Assembly: GCA_934167135.1 (NCBI GenBank) | Contig: CAKPKI010000058.1 | Span: 1-10,606, forward strand | DNA: 10,606 bases | Reading direction: 5' to 3' | DNA from: an uncultured Clostridia bacterium | GTDB taxonomy: Bacteria; Bacillota; Clostridia; TANB77; CAG-508 | Shown: piece after piece, positions 1 to 5,558 of the stretch | Layout: each line of letters opens with the position of its first letter | How positions within the stretch are numbered: the stretch's first letter is position 1 | Notes under the pieces: generated by a model | The model's input: the letters and a program-made list of their open reading frames with translations, nothing else | The model's database searches: none | What the model was told of the DNA's origin: nothing | Made by a program: the position numbers and the translations under genes

Positions 1-641
1 ATCTAAAAGGATATACTTCTGAAAAAAGAGATGTAAACATTGACCAATTACGACCTGTGGTTGAACAACAATCAAAAGATATAGCCAGGTTTGCTGCAAA
101 TGATACAATTTCTAAATATGACCGTGGAGTTCACTGGTCTAGGGAAGAACTTAATATTAAAGGAAAGCAGTGGAAAACTGCATATTTACCAGTATGGTTA
201 TATAGTTATCAACAGAAGAAAAGTGATAACTCAACAATGTTACATTATGTTGCTGTTAATGCAAGAACACAAGAAACAATGGGTAGTGTACCTATCCATA
301 TGCCAAAATTAGTTGGAATTTCATGCCTTGTAGAACTATTAGGTATAGGAGCAATGCTATTGCTTAGTGATTTTGATTATAATTGGATATTTGCATTATT
401 GGGCATTGTATATTTCTTTATCATGTATTTTAGATATCGTAATTCTAATGCACGACATCATCACGAAACAGAAACGAAAAGAACTGTTTCTAACTTGAAA
501 AAAGATGATAGATTTATTACAAAACGAACAGGTCTTACTAATCCACACATTAGCGGGGCTAATAACACCAAGGTAGGTAAAGGTAATATCGGTGGAGAAA
601 TTGCTGATACTATACTTGATAATATTAATATTTTTAAATAA
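1..641 (+). CDS. Membrane protein, TFIIB-type zinc-ribbon-like family, 3' part
   Basis: The frame is open from the left edge (first full codon at base 3) to a TAA at 639-641, so the gene starts outside the window. The GTG at 57 has no ribosome binding site and is probably internal. About 213 residues are visible. A soluble part contains a YLPVWLYSY stretch and a beta-rich 'LHYVAVNARTQETMG' segment. Two hydrophobic spans follow, then 'RYRNSNARHHHETETK' and a Gly/Asn-rich tail. From memory, this order (PVWLY, 'VNA.T', two spans, R/H-rich segment) is that of bacterial proteins annotated as TFIIB-type zinc-ribbon-containing. In those the zinc ribbon is at the N-terminus, which is not visible here, so the family call is an inference. 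The next gene starts 15 bases downstream, so the two are probably co-transcribed. The molecular function is unknown. Confidence 0.6.
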   Translation, partial: LKGYTSEKRDVNIDQLRPVVEQQSKDIARFAANDTISKYDRGVHWSREELNIKGKQWKTAYLPVWLYSYQQKKSDNSTMLHYVAVNARTQETMGSVPIHMPKLVGISCLVELLGIGAMLLLSDFDYNWIFALLGIVYFFIMYFRYRNSNARHHHETETKRTVSNLKKDDRFITKRTGLTNPHISGANNTKVGKGNIGGEIADTILDNINIFK

Positions 642-656
642 AGGGGAGAATTAATT

Positions 657-1322
657 ATGTTTCAAAATATATTAAATCAAATAAAAAATCCAGTAACTTC
701 AATCTTAGATATTTCTAAGAAAGAAACACTAAAAGATGGATCTATAAAAACAGGTATTATTACTTTTATAATATCTATAGTAAATTTATTAAAAACTGTA
801 ATTTCAATAGTTACACTATATACAGAAAAAAACTTTAGTTACTTATCAAAGGAAGTTCTAGCAAGCAAAAAGAGTGATGCATTACAAAATGCTCATTTGT
901 TAAAAACATTTATTTATACTTGGTTAGTTTTATTAATAGTAATAGCACTAAGTGCTCTAGTTTTATTTATTATCTCTAAATTATTAAAATGTGACAAAAA
1001 ATATTCAGAAACCTTGTCTTTAGTAAGTAATTCTATTTTACTTTATACTTGTGGTTTTGTTGTTGCTACAATTTTAGGATTTATTTATGCACCTCTAGGT
1101 GTACTTGCTTTATTTGTAGTAGCCATATATTCTTCATTTACTCTAACTTATGCTTTTAGAGATTCTTTAGATATTGAGAATTCTGATAAGTTAGTTCAAA
1201 TGTCTACATTAGTATATGCTTGTTTATTTGTACTTGCTATATTGTTAATATGTAGCGTTTCTAAAGTATCTTTAAGTGATTTAGATGATATTCAATCTAC
1301 TTTAAAATACTTGTACTTTTAG
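657..1322 (+). CDS. Five-span integral membrane protein, possibly Yip1-like
   Basis: This is a 221-residue protein with ATG at 657, preceded by the ribosome binding site AAGGGGAG (641-648). Hydrophobic spans are visible at about residues 31-55, 86-110, 120-142, 144-166 and 180-201. The N-terminus is a soluble amphipathic segment of about 30 residues and the C-terminus a short acidic tail. No catalytic motif, Cys pair or transporter signature is seen. The layout (soluble N-terminus, then five spans with two forming a tight hairpin) resembles small bacterial Yip1/YIP1-type membrane proteins, but I cannot confirm that from sequence alone. It follows the zinc-ribbon-like membrane protein by 15 bases and precedes a strong terminator, so it is the last gene of that transcript. 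The two may act in one membrane complex; this is inference from position only. Confidence 0.6.
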   Translation: MFQNILNQIKNPVTSILDISKKETLKDGSIKTGIITFIISIVNLLKTVISIVTLYTEKNFSYLSKEVLASKKSDALQNAHLLKTFIYTWLVLLIVIALSALVLFIISKLLKCDKKYSETLSLVSNSILLYTCGFVVATILGFIYAPLGVLALFVVAIYSSFTLTYAFRDSLDIENSDKLVQMSTLVYACLFVLAILLICSVSKVSLSDLDDIQSTLKYLYF

Positions 1323-1345
1323 ATAATAATATAAATTAGAGAAAC

Positions 1346-1372
1346 AAACGAGTAGTTTAAAACTACTCGTTT
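1346..1372. terminator. Bidirectional intrinsic terminator between convergent operons
   Basis: A 12-bp perfect stem (AAACGAGTAGTT at 1346-1357 with AACTACTCGTTT at 1361-1372) closes a 3-base loop. T-rich sequence follows on the plus strand, and A-rich sequence on the left gives a U-tract on the minus strand. It lies 23 bases after the stop of the plus-strand membrane protein and 7 bases after the end of the minus-strand sortase gene, so it can serve both. Confidence 0.85.
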
Positions 1373-1379
1373 TATATCT

Positions 1380-2081
1380 CTATTGAACTCTTGCTTTTAC
1401 AATAAGTCTTTTTGTTGCATGAGCATTACCATTTTCATAATAACAAGTTATTAAAGTAACCTCAATTTTTCCATCTGTTAATTGGCTTGTACATGAAGTA
1501 TCTTCTGGGTCAACCACATATGTATTATACACTGTATAATCTAAAGTTTTACCATTTAGGTCTGTAATTTGAATAATATCTCCATTTTGTATATTTGGTA
1601 ATTTTCCAAAGAATTTAGAATTTTTATAATTATGCCCTGTTATACATAAGTTTCCAACTTCATTTGGATTGCCTCCCCAATATTTGGTTACAGATACTTT
1701 TAGTAGTTTGTCTGTTGTTGTTGATAATATTGGATAGTTTATTCCTAATCGTGGTATATTTATACTCCCTATACTTTCATATGTTTTTCCATCTGAAGCA
1801 GTATATGTTTGTACTTTATTTTCTGTTTGTGGCTCTTCTACTTGTTCAGGTGTTTCTGTACTTGCTTGTACTTCTTCTTGTTTTGGTTCTTCTACAGGTT
1901 CTGGTTGAACTTCTTCTTGTGGTTCCTCCACTTGTTCTTCTACTTGCTCTATTTCTTCTGAATCGTTGTTTCCAAAACAGATTGTTTTTATACTAAAAAA
2001 TAATGTTAGTACTACCATTATTGCTAATATTACAACAAATAATGGAATTGAAATTGTATTATTTTTGTTTGTTTTTTGCAT
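1380..2081 (-). CDS. Membrane-anchored sortase (class D-like transpeptidase)
   Basis: Sortases cleave a C-terminal sorting signal on secreted proteins and attach them to the cell wall. The 233-residue product starts at ATG 2081-2079, chosen because AAAGGAG (2090-2096) sits 8 bases upstream. The longer frame from 2123 would encode the intergenic hairpin and has no fitting ribosome binding site. Residues 11-33 are an N-terminal membrane span. Residues 41-90 are a very acidic Glu/Pro/Gln linker. The catalytic domain fills about 95-233. The catalytic triad is visible: His150 in ITGHNYKN, Cys213 in VTLITCYY (the TLxTC signature) and Arg225 in TKRLIVKA. The short domain with an N-terminal anchor fits class D-type sortases; the class call is tentative. 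It is the second gene of the operon with the LPKAG surface protein, its likely substrate. Confidence 0.9.
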   Translation of the reverse strand: MQKTNKNNTISIPLFVVILAIMVVLTLFFSIKTICFGNNDSEEIEQVEEQVEEPQEEVQPEPVEEPKQEEVQASTETPEQVEEPQTENKVQTYTASDGKTYESIGSINIPRLGINYPILSTTTDKLLKVSVTKYWGGNPNEVGNLCITGHNYKNSKFFGKLPNIQNGDIIQITDLNGKTLDYTVYNTYVVDPEDTSCTSQLTDGKIEVTLITCYYENGNAHATKRLIVKARVQ

Positions 2082-2089
2082 ATATCGTA

Positions 2090-2096
2090 CTCCTTT
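2090..2096 (-). promoter_or_regulatory. Ribosome binding site that fixes the sortase start
   Basis: AAAGGAG on the minus strand lies 8 bases before the ATG at 2081. The earlier in-frame ATG at 2123 lies inside a hairpin, and only the weak GAGG just 5' of it could act as a binding site. The later start also gives an ordinary basic N-terminus directly before the membrane span. Confidence 0.8.
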
Positions 2097-2106
2097 GCAA
2101 AATTGA

Positions 2107-2128
2107 AGAGGACGTTTTGCCATCCTCT
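2107..2128 (-). promoter_or_regulatory. Intergenic hairpin between surface protein and sortase genes
   Basis: On the minus strand the arms AGAGGATG and CGTCCTCT form an 8-bp stem including one G-U pair around the loop GCAAAA. The sequence after it (TTCAATTTTGC) is only partly T-rich, so this would be a weak terminator or an mRNA-processing or stability element rather than a full stop. It could lower sortase expression relative to its substrate, which starts from the same promoter. The loop GCAAAA is exactly complementary to TTTTGC (2097-2102) next to the sortase ribosome binding site. Confidence 0.55.
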
Positions 2129-2129
2129 A

Positions 2130-3188
2130 TTATTTTATATCTCTAAATTTATTATACCTTAAATATGCAAAAATTACAACCCCTGTAACTAATATTATTG
2201 ATATTGATAATCCAATTTTTAATCCAGCCTTTGGTAAACTTCCTGTTGCTATTGTGGTGTCTTGATCATTTGTTTTGTTTTCTACAGTACTACCATTATT
2301 GTTATTTTTTCCTGTAGTAGTACTATTATTGGTTGTCTGTTGGTTTTGAGAGTTTTGATTATTATTACTATTATTATTATTGTTGTTATTATTATTTGTA
2401 TTTATTTTAGTTACTTCTCCAACTTCTAGTATCGCTTGTCCATATATTGTTTTGACATCATTATCACTTCCTTTTAACCATAAGTAATAAAGTCCGTCTT
2501 CCTCTGGCAAATAACGATTCAATATTGCAATACCACCTGCTGAATAATTTGTTGTACGCCAACCAGTATCTGTAAGACTTGGAAAACTTTCTTTTCCTTT
2601 TAAATTTAAACTTGATAAATCATGTTCTTTATCAATATAACCATTTATAATATTACTGTCAGTTATTTTCTCCCACTTATATTCAATATTATTTGAATTT
2701 AACCCATAAATATACCCAATATTAAAAGCTGGATTACTTTCTACATTTCTATCATAAAAAATAGACTTTGTCACAGTAAAAGCCTTTAAAAGTGGTAAAG
2801 TTAAATCAACTTTATAATTTTCAAGAATATTTTTTGTCTCACCAACTTTTCTTATTGTAATATATGCAACATCTGTAGATTTTAATACAGTTAAATGCTT
2901 TGGTTCTGTAGCTAACACTCTAACTTTTATACTTCCAGTACTATATTCTGGTGCTGTTACAGAATACCAATTAGTTATATTAGCATCTTGACTTTTCTCA
3001 ATTGCCCATTCATAACTAGCACCTTCTTCTAAGTCTAATCCTTTAAAAATATATTCTACAGAACCATTTGTAGATGTAACTACTTTTTCTGATGTAACTG
3101 TATCTGTAACCGCCATTGTTATACTAGGTATTAATAATAATACTATTCCAACAACAAAAACTATTACCAAATTTTTCACTTTTGTCAT
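2130..3188 (-). CDS. Secreted cell-wall-anchored surface protein with LPKAG sorting signal
   Basis: This is a 352-residue protein starting at ATG 3188-3186, with an excellent ribosome binding site (AAGGGGGTGA, 3193-3202). Residues 1-26 are a signal peptide ending in TMA, with likely cleavage before VTD. Residues 30-260 are an extracellular region rich in beta-type segments and aromatic residues. They show two loosely similar parts, 'GLDLEEGASYEWAIEK' near residue 50 and 'GLNSNNIEYKWEKI' near residue 163, which may be two Ig-like modules; I recognise no named domain. Residues 263-310 are a low-complexity Asn/Gln/Thr/Ser stalk. LPKAG at 318-322 is followed by a hydrophobic span and a basic tail (RYNKFRDIK), the classic layout of a sortase substrate with Ala in place of Thr. 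The sortase downstream is the obvious partner. The ligand or role of the exposed part is unknown. Confidence 0.85.
   Translation of the reverse strand: MTKVKNLVIVFVVGIVLLLIPSITMAVTDTVTSEKVVTSTNGSVEYIFKGLDLEEGASYEWAIEKSQDANITNWYSVTAPEYSTGSIKVRVLATEPKHLTVLKSTDVAYITIRKVGETKNILENYKVDLTLPLLKAFTVTKSIFYDRNVESNPAFNIGYIYGLNSNNIEYKWEKITDSNIINGYIDKEHDLSSLNLKGKESFPSLTDTGWRTTNYSAGGIAILNRYLPEEDGLYYLWLKGSDNDVKTIYGQAILEVGEVTKINTNNNNNNNNNSNNNQNSQNQQTTNNSTTTGKNNNNGSTVENKTNDQDTTIATGSLPKAGLKIGLSISIILVTGVVIFAYLRYNKFRDIK
2357..2402 (-). repeat. AAT/AAC codon microsatellite encoding a poly-Asn stalk
   Basis: On the plus strand the tract is a run of ATT/GTT triplets with few interruptions. On the coding strand it specifies nine consecutive Asn, then Ser and three more Asn. 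Because the unit is three bases, slippage would change stalk length without shifting the frame. Confidence 0.75.
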
Positions 3189-3221
3189 TTTTTCACCCCC
3201 TTAATCTTTTGTTCTAATACA

Positions 3222-3250
3222 TTTATATCATTACAACAAAAATTTGTAAA
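3222..3250 (-). promoter_or_regulatory. Promoter of the surface protein-sortase operon
   Basis: On the minus strand a -35 box TTTACA (3245-3250) and a -10 box TATAAA (3222-3227) are separated by exactly 17 bases. Transcription would start near 3215, giving a leader of about 27 bases that contains the AAGGGGGTGA ribosome binding site. The boxes match the vegetative sigma factor consensus well. Confidence 0.7.
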
Positions 3251-3360
3251 TAGTTTTTTGATAGTTTTCTCATATTTTTTATATAAATACTAATAATATC
3301 TATTAGCATTATGTGAAAAAGTATAAGAATAATATAGTCTTTTTATTAGTATTGTATAAA

Positions 3361-3378
3361 AAAGTAACAGTTTACTTT
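3361..3378. promoter_or_regulatory. Palindrome next to the -35 box, candidate operator
   Basis: The arms AAAGTAA (3361-3367) and TTACTTT (3372-3378) are perfect inverted repeats around CAGT. The site ends two bases before the -35 box of the XRE regulator gene, a position where a bound dimer would contact or block RNA polymerase. XRE proteins usually bind such short palindromes as dimers. It is therefore a candidate autoregulatory site, by inference. Confidence 0.4.
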
Positions 3379-3379
3379 C

Positions 3380-3407
3380 TTTACAATTATTTTTAATAAA
3401 TTATAAT
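3380..3407 (+). promoter_or_regulatory. Promoter of the XRE regulator gene
   Basis: The -35 box TTTACA (3380-3385) and a perfect -10 box TATAAT (3402-3407) are separated by 16 bases. The expected start of transcription is near 3414, only about 16 bases before the TTG start codon, so the leader is little more than the ribosome binding site. Confidence 0.75.
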
Positions 3408-3429
3408 ATAAAAAGTGGAGGTGGCTTAT

Positions 3430-3783
3430 TTGAATAAAATTCCAGACAAAGAAGACGAAAGAAGAAAAGAAATTGCAACAACATTAGGACAAAATCTATT
3501 AAGATTGCGTAAAGCAAAAAATTACACTAGAGAAGAACTAGCAGAAAAAAGTAATCTTTCAGCAAACTACATCTACGGCTTAGAAAACGGCACTTATCTA
3601 CCAGGATGTCTTGCTTTAATTGATTTATCAAACGCATTAGACTCTTCCCCATCTCAATTATTAAATAATTATATAGATAACAAAAAAAATAATTTTATTG
3701 AAAATATATCAAAAAATTTAGATACACTTACAGAAAAAGATTTAAATTTACTTTTAACCATTATAGAATTTTTAAGTAAATAA
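3430..3783 (+). CDS. XRE-family helix-turn-helix transcriptional regulator
   Basis: This is a small DNA-binding protein of 117 residues when started at TTG 3430. That start is preferred because GGAGGTGG (3417-3424) lies just upstream and the promoter would begin transcription at about 3414. A start at GTG 3415 would leave almost no leader. Residues about 16-70 form an XRE/Cro-type helix-turn-helix: 'LGQNLLRLRKAKNYTREELA', then 'KSNLSANYIYGLENG' with the recognition helix, then 'LIDLSNALDSSPSQLL'. The C-terminal 40 residues are helical and may mediate dimerisation. The gene is divergent from the surface protein-sortase operon across about 240 bases of shared control region, so both are plausible targets. 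No ligand-binding or peptidase domain is present. Confidence 0.85.
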   Translation: MNKIPDKEDERRKEIATTLGQNLLRLRKAKNYTREELAEKSNLSANYIYGLENGTYLPGCLALIDLSNALDSSPSQLLNNYIDNKKNNFIENISKNLDTLTEKDLNLLLTIIEFLSK

Positions 3784-3791
3784 GCACATAA

Positions 3792-3813
3792 AAAGTCGCT
3801 ATATAGCGACTTT
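3792..3813. terminator. Bidirectional terminator between regulator and five-gene operon
   Basis: This is a perfect 22-base palindrome with arms AAAGTCGCTAT and ATAGCGACTTT. It starts 8 bases after the stop of the plus-strand regulator and overlaps the last two bases of the minus-strand uracil-DNA glycosylase stop codon (3812-3814). T-rich bases follow on the plus strand, and a run of A precedes it for the minus strand, so it can end both convergent transcripts. Confidence 0.8.
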
Positions 3814-4363
3814 AAACTTTATATTTTTGCATAACAGATTGCAAATCTTTTATAAAATCAATCTTTTTTGATTCATCTCTCAAAAGAGCAGCTGGGTGCC
3901 ATGTAGGCATATATAAAATTCCTTTTTTTTCAACCCACTTTCCTCTGCTTGCAGTAATTCCGTACTCTTTACCAAGTATATTCTTTAAAGCTACACTTCC
4001 TAGTAAAACAATAATTTTAGGTTTTACTAAAATAACCTGATTTCTCAAATAATTCAAACAAGCATATGCCTCATCATCTTGTGGATTTCGGTTTGATGGT
4101 GGACGGCATTTTACAATATTGGCTATATACACCTCATTTCTGTCTAGTCCAATTGCCTCAAATGCCATATTCATAAGCTTTCCAGCCTTACCAACAAATG
4201 GAATACCTTGCAAATCTTCATCTGCCCCAGGACCTTCTCCTATAAACATTAAATCAGCTTCTCTATTTCCTGTTCCAAAAACCACATTATTTCTATTCTG
4301 ACACAATCTGCATTTTCTGCACTGTTTATTTTCTTCTTCTAATTGTTCCCAATTGTCATACAT
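3812..4363 (-). CDS. Family 4 uracil-DNA glycosylase (iron-sulfur type)
   Basis: This enzyme removes uracil from DNA as the first step of base excision repair. The 183-residue length is typical of family 4. Conserved parts are visible: Cys15 and Cys18 (CRKC), Cys86 (KCRPPSNRNP) and Cys102, which match the four ligands of the 4Fe-4S cluster; the uracil-pocket motif 'GEGPGADEDLQGIPFVG' (42-58); and the DNA-binding motif TWHPAALLR (His156). A third Cys (Cys21) near the N-terminus is probably not a ligand. The start ATG 4363 is preceded by AGGATGTGA, whose first bases belong to the TAG stop of the upstream tatD gene, so translation is probably coupled. It is the last gene of the operon and ends at the palindromic terminator. 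Confidence 0.93.
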   Translation of the reverse strand: MYDNWEQLEEENKQCRKCRLCQNRNNVVFGTGNREADLMFIGEGPGADEDLQGIPFVGKAGKLMNMAFEAIGLDRNEVYIANIVKCRPPSNRNPQDDEAYACLNYLRNQVILVKPKIIVLLGSVALKNILGKEYGITASRGKWVEKKGILYMPTWHPAALLRDESKKIDFIKDLQSVMQKYKV

Positions 4364-4374
4364 ATTATCACATC

Positions 4375-5157
4375 CTAGATTTCAAAGATTTTCATTGCAT
4401 TCTCATATGTCTTTTGTGCTACTTCTTCTAATGTAACATTTTTTACATCAGCAATCTTTTGTGCAATATATTTAACATTTCTACAATCATTGCGTTTTCC
4501 CCTATTAGGTTCAGGAGACAAATATGGGCTGTCTGTTTCTATTAAAATTCTATCAAGTGGTACCATTTTTATAATATCTGGTGCATTTTTAGAATTCTTA
4601 AATGTTATTGGACCAGCAAAAGAAATATAATAATTTAATTCTAATGCTTGTTTAACTAATTCCTGATTCAATTGGCAACAATGAAATATCCCCGCTTTAT
4701 TTACCTTATGTTCTTTAATAATTTTTATAGTATCTATAAAAGCATCTCGTGAATGGATTACAATTGGTAATTCTAATTCATTTGCTAAATCTATTTGTTT
4801 TATAAATGCTTCTTTCTGTATTTCTTTATTTTCTTTATTCCAATAGTAGTCAAGTCCAATTTCTCCAATTGCAACTACTTTTTTTGAGTCATTTAATTTA
4901 ACTATTTTTGTAATTTCATCAATATCTTTCCACAATTGTTGCTCAGATTGTGGAATATCATTTGGCGAAATTCCACATATTGAATAAATAAACTTATATT
5001 TTTTTGATAATTCTATTGAAAACAAAGAAGATTTTATATTATATCCCGCACATACAAACTTTGTTATACCATCATTATAAGTATCATTTATAATTTGTTC
5101 TCTATCTTCATTAAATTTTTCATCATTATAATGTGAGTGTGAATCAAAAAACTCCAT
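4375..5157 (-). CDS. tatD: TatD-family metal-dependent deoxyribonuclease
   Basis: This is a predicted cytoplasmic DNase/hydrolase of the amidohydrolase fold (TIM barrel), 260 residues, the usual length for TatD/YcfH proteins. Metal ligands are visible: His7 and His9 in DSHSHYND, Glu99 in 'AIGEIGLDYYW', His135 in IVIHSRDA, His159 in GIFHCC and Asp209 in IETDSPYLSPEPNRGKRN. Members act as 3'-5' exonucleases or DNA repair and quality-control nucleases. The usual 'GxHPH' and 'HCFSG' motifs read CGISPND (residues 61-67) and HCCQLN here, a divergent form whose effect on activity is unclear. The gene starts 6 bases after the acpS stop and ends 11 bases before the uracil-DNA glycosylase gene, so it sits mid-operon with a DNA repair partner. 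Confidence 0.9.
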   Translation of the reverse strand: MEFFDSHSHYNDEKFNEDREQIINDTYNDGITKFVCAGYNIKSSLFSIELSKKYKFIYSICGISPNDIPQSEQQLWKDIDEITKIVKLNDSKKVVAIGEIGLDYYWNKENKEIQKEAFIKQIDLANELELPIVIHSRDAFIDTIKIIKEHKVNKAGIFHCCQLNQELVKQALELNYYISFAGPITFKNSKNAPDIIKMVPLDRILIETDSPYLSPEPNRGKRNDCRNVKYIAQKIADVKNVTLEEVAQKTYENAMKIFEI

Positions 5158-5163
5158 ATTTTC

Positions 5164-5538
5164 CTACCTTTCTACTACAATCACATTTGCTATTGCATAT
5201 TCTTTGCAATGCGAAATACTTATATCTATATCTTCTATATTTAACATGAATTTATCATTCAACTTAACAAACGGTCTCCCATTTTCATCATTTAAAATTT
5301 CTATATCTTTCCAACCAATTTCATATTTATTTTTTAAGGTTGCAGATATTGCTTTAAAAATAGCTTCTTTTCCTGAAAATTTTCCAGCATAATGTTGGTA
5401 TTTTTGCATTTTTTTACTCTCACAATATTCAATTTCTTTAGATGTATATACCCTTTCGCAAAACTTTCCTTCTGTTTCTTCTATACTATTTTTAACTCTT
5501 TCTATTTCTATAATATCTGTCCCTGTTCTTATTTTCAT
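5164..5538 (-). CDS. acpS: Holo-[acyl-carrier-protein] synthase
   Basis: AcpS transfers 4'-phosphopantetheine from coenzyme A to a serine of apo-acyl carrier protein, activating it for fatty acid synthesis in the cytoplasm. The product is 124 residues from ATG 5538, close to the usual 120-130. This start is chosen because GGAAGGA lies 7 bases upstream and the protein then begins MKIRTGTDIIEI as in the family. An in-frame ATG at 5556 would add six residues (MWKEPN) that cover the ribosome binding site. Diagnostic motifs are GTDIIEIERV with the Mg-binding Asp8, FSGKEAIFKA with Glu58, and the C-terminal ISISHCKEYAIA. It lies between the 410-residue membrane-tail protein (20 bases upstream) and tatD, tightly packed in the operon. 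Confidence 0.93.
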   Translation of the reverse strand: MKIRTGTDIIEIERVKNSIEETEGKFCERVYTSKEIEYCESKKMQKYQHYAGKFSGKEAIFKAISATLKNKYEIGWKDIEILNDENGRPFVKLNDKFMLNIEDIDISISHCKEYAIANVIVVER

Positions 5539-5558
5539 ATTTGGTTCCTTCCACATTT

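Noticed and set aside
57..59. GTG as the true start of the first gene
   Set aside because: The frame is open to the window edge and no ribosome binding site precedes the GTG, so the gene most likely starts outside.
2082..2123. Fourteen-residue N-terminal extension of the sortase
   Set aside because: It would translate the intergenic hairpin and the ribosome binding site itself; the start at 2081 has ideal spacing.
5539..5556. Six-residue N-terminal extension of AcpS
   Set aside because: It covers the GGAAGGA ribosome binding site, and the family begins at the MKIRTGTD start.
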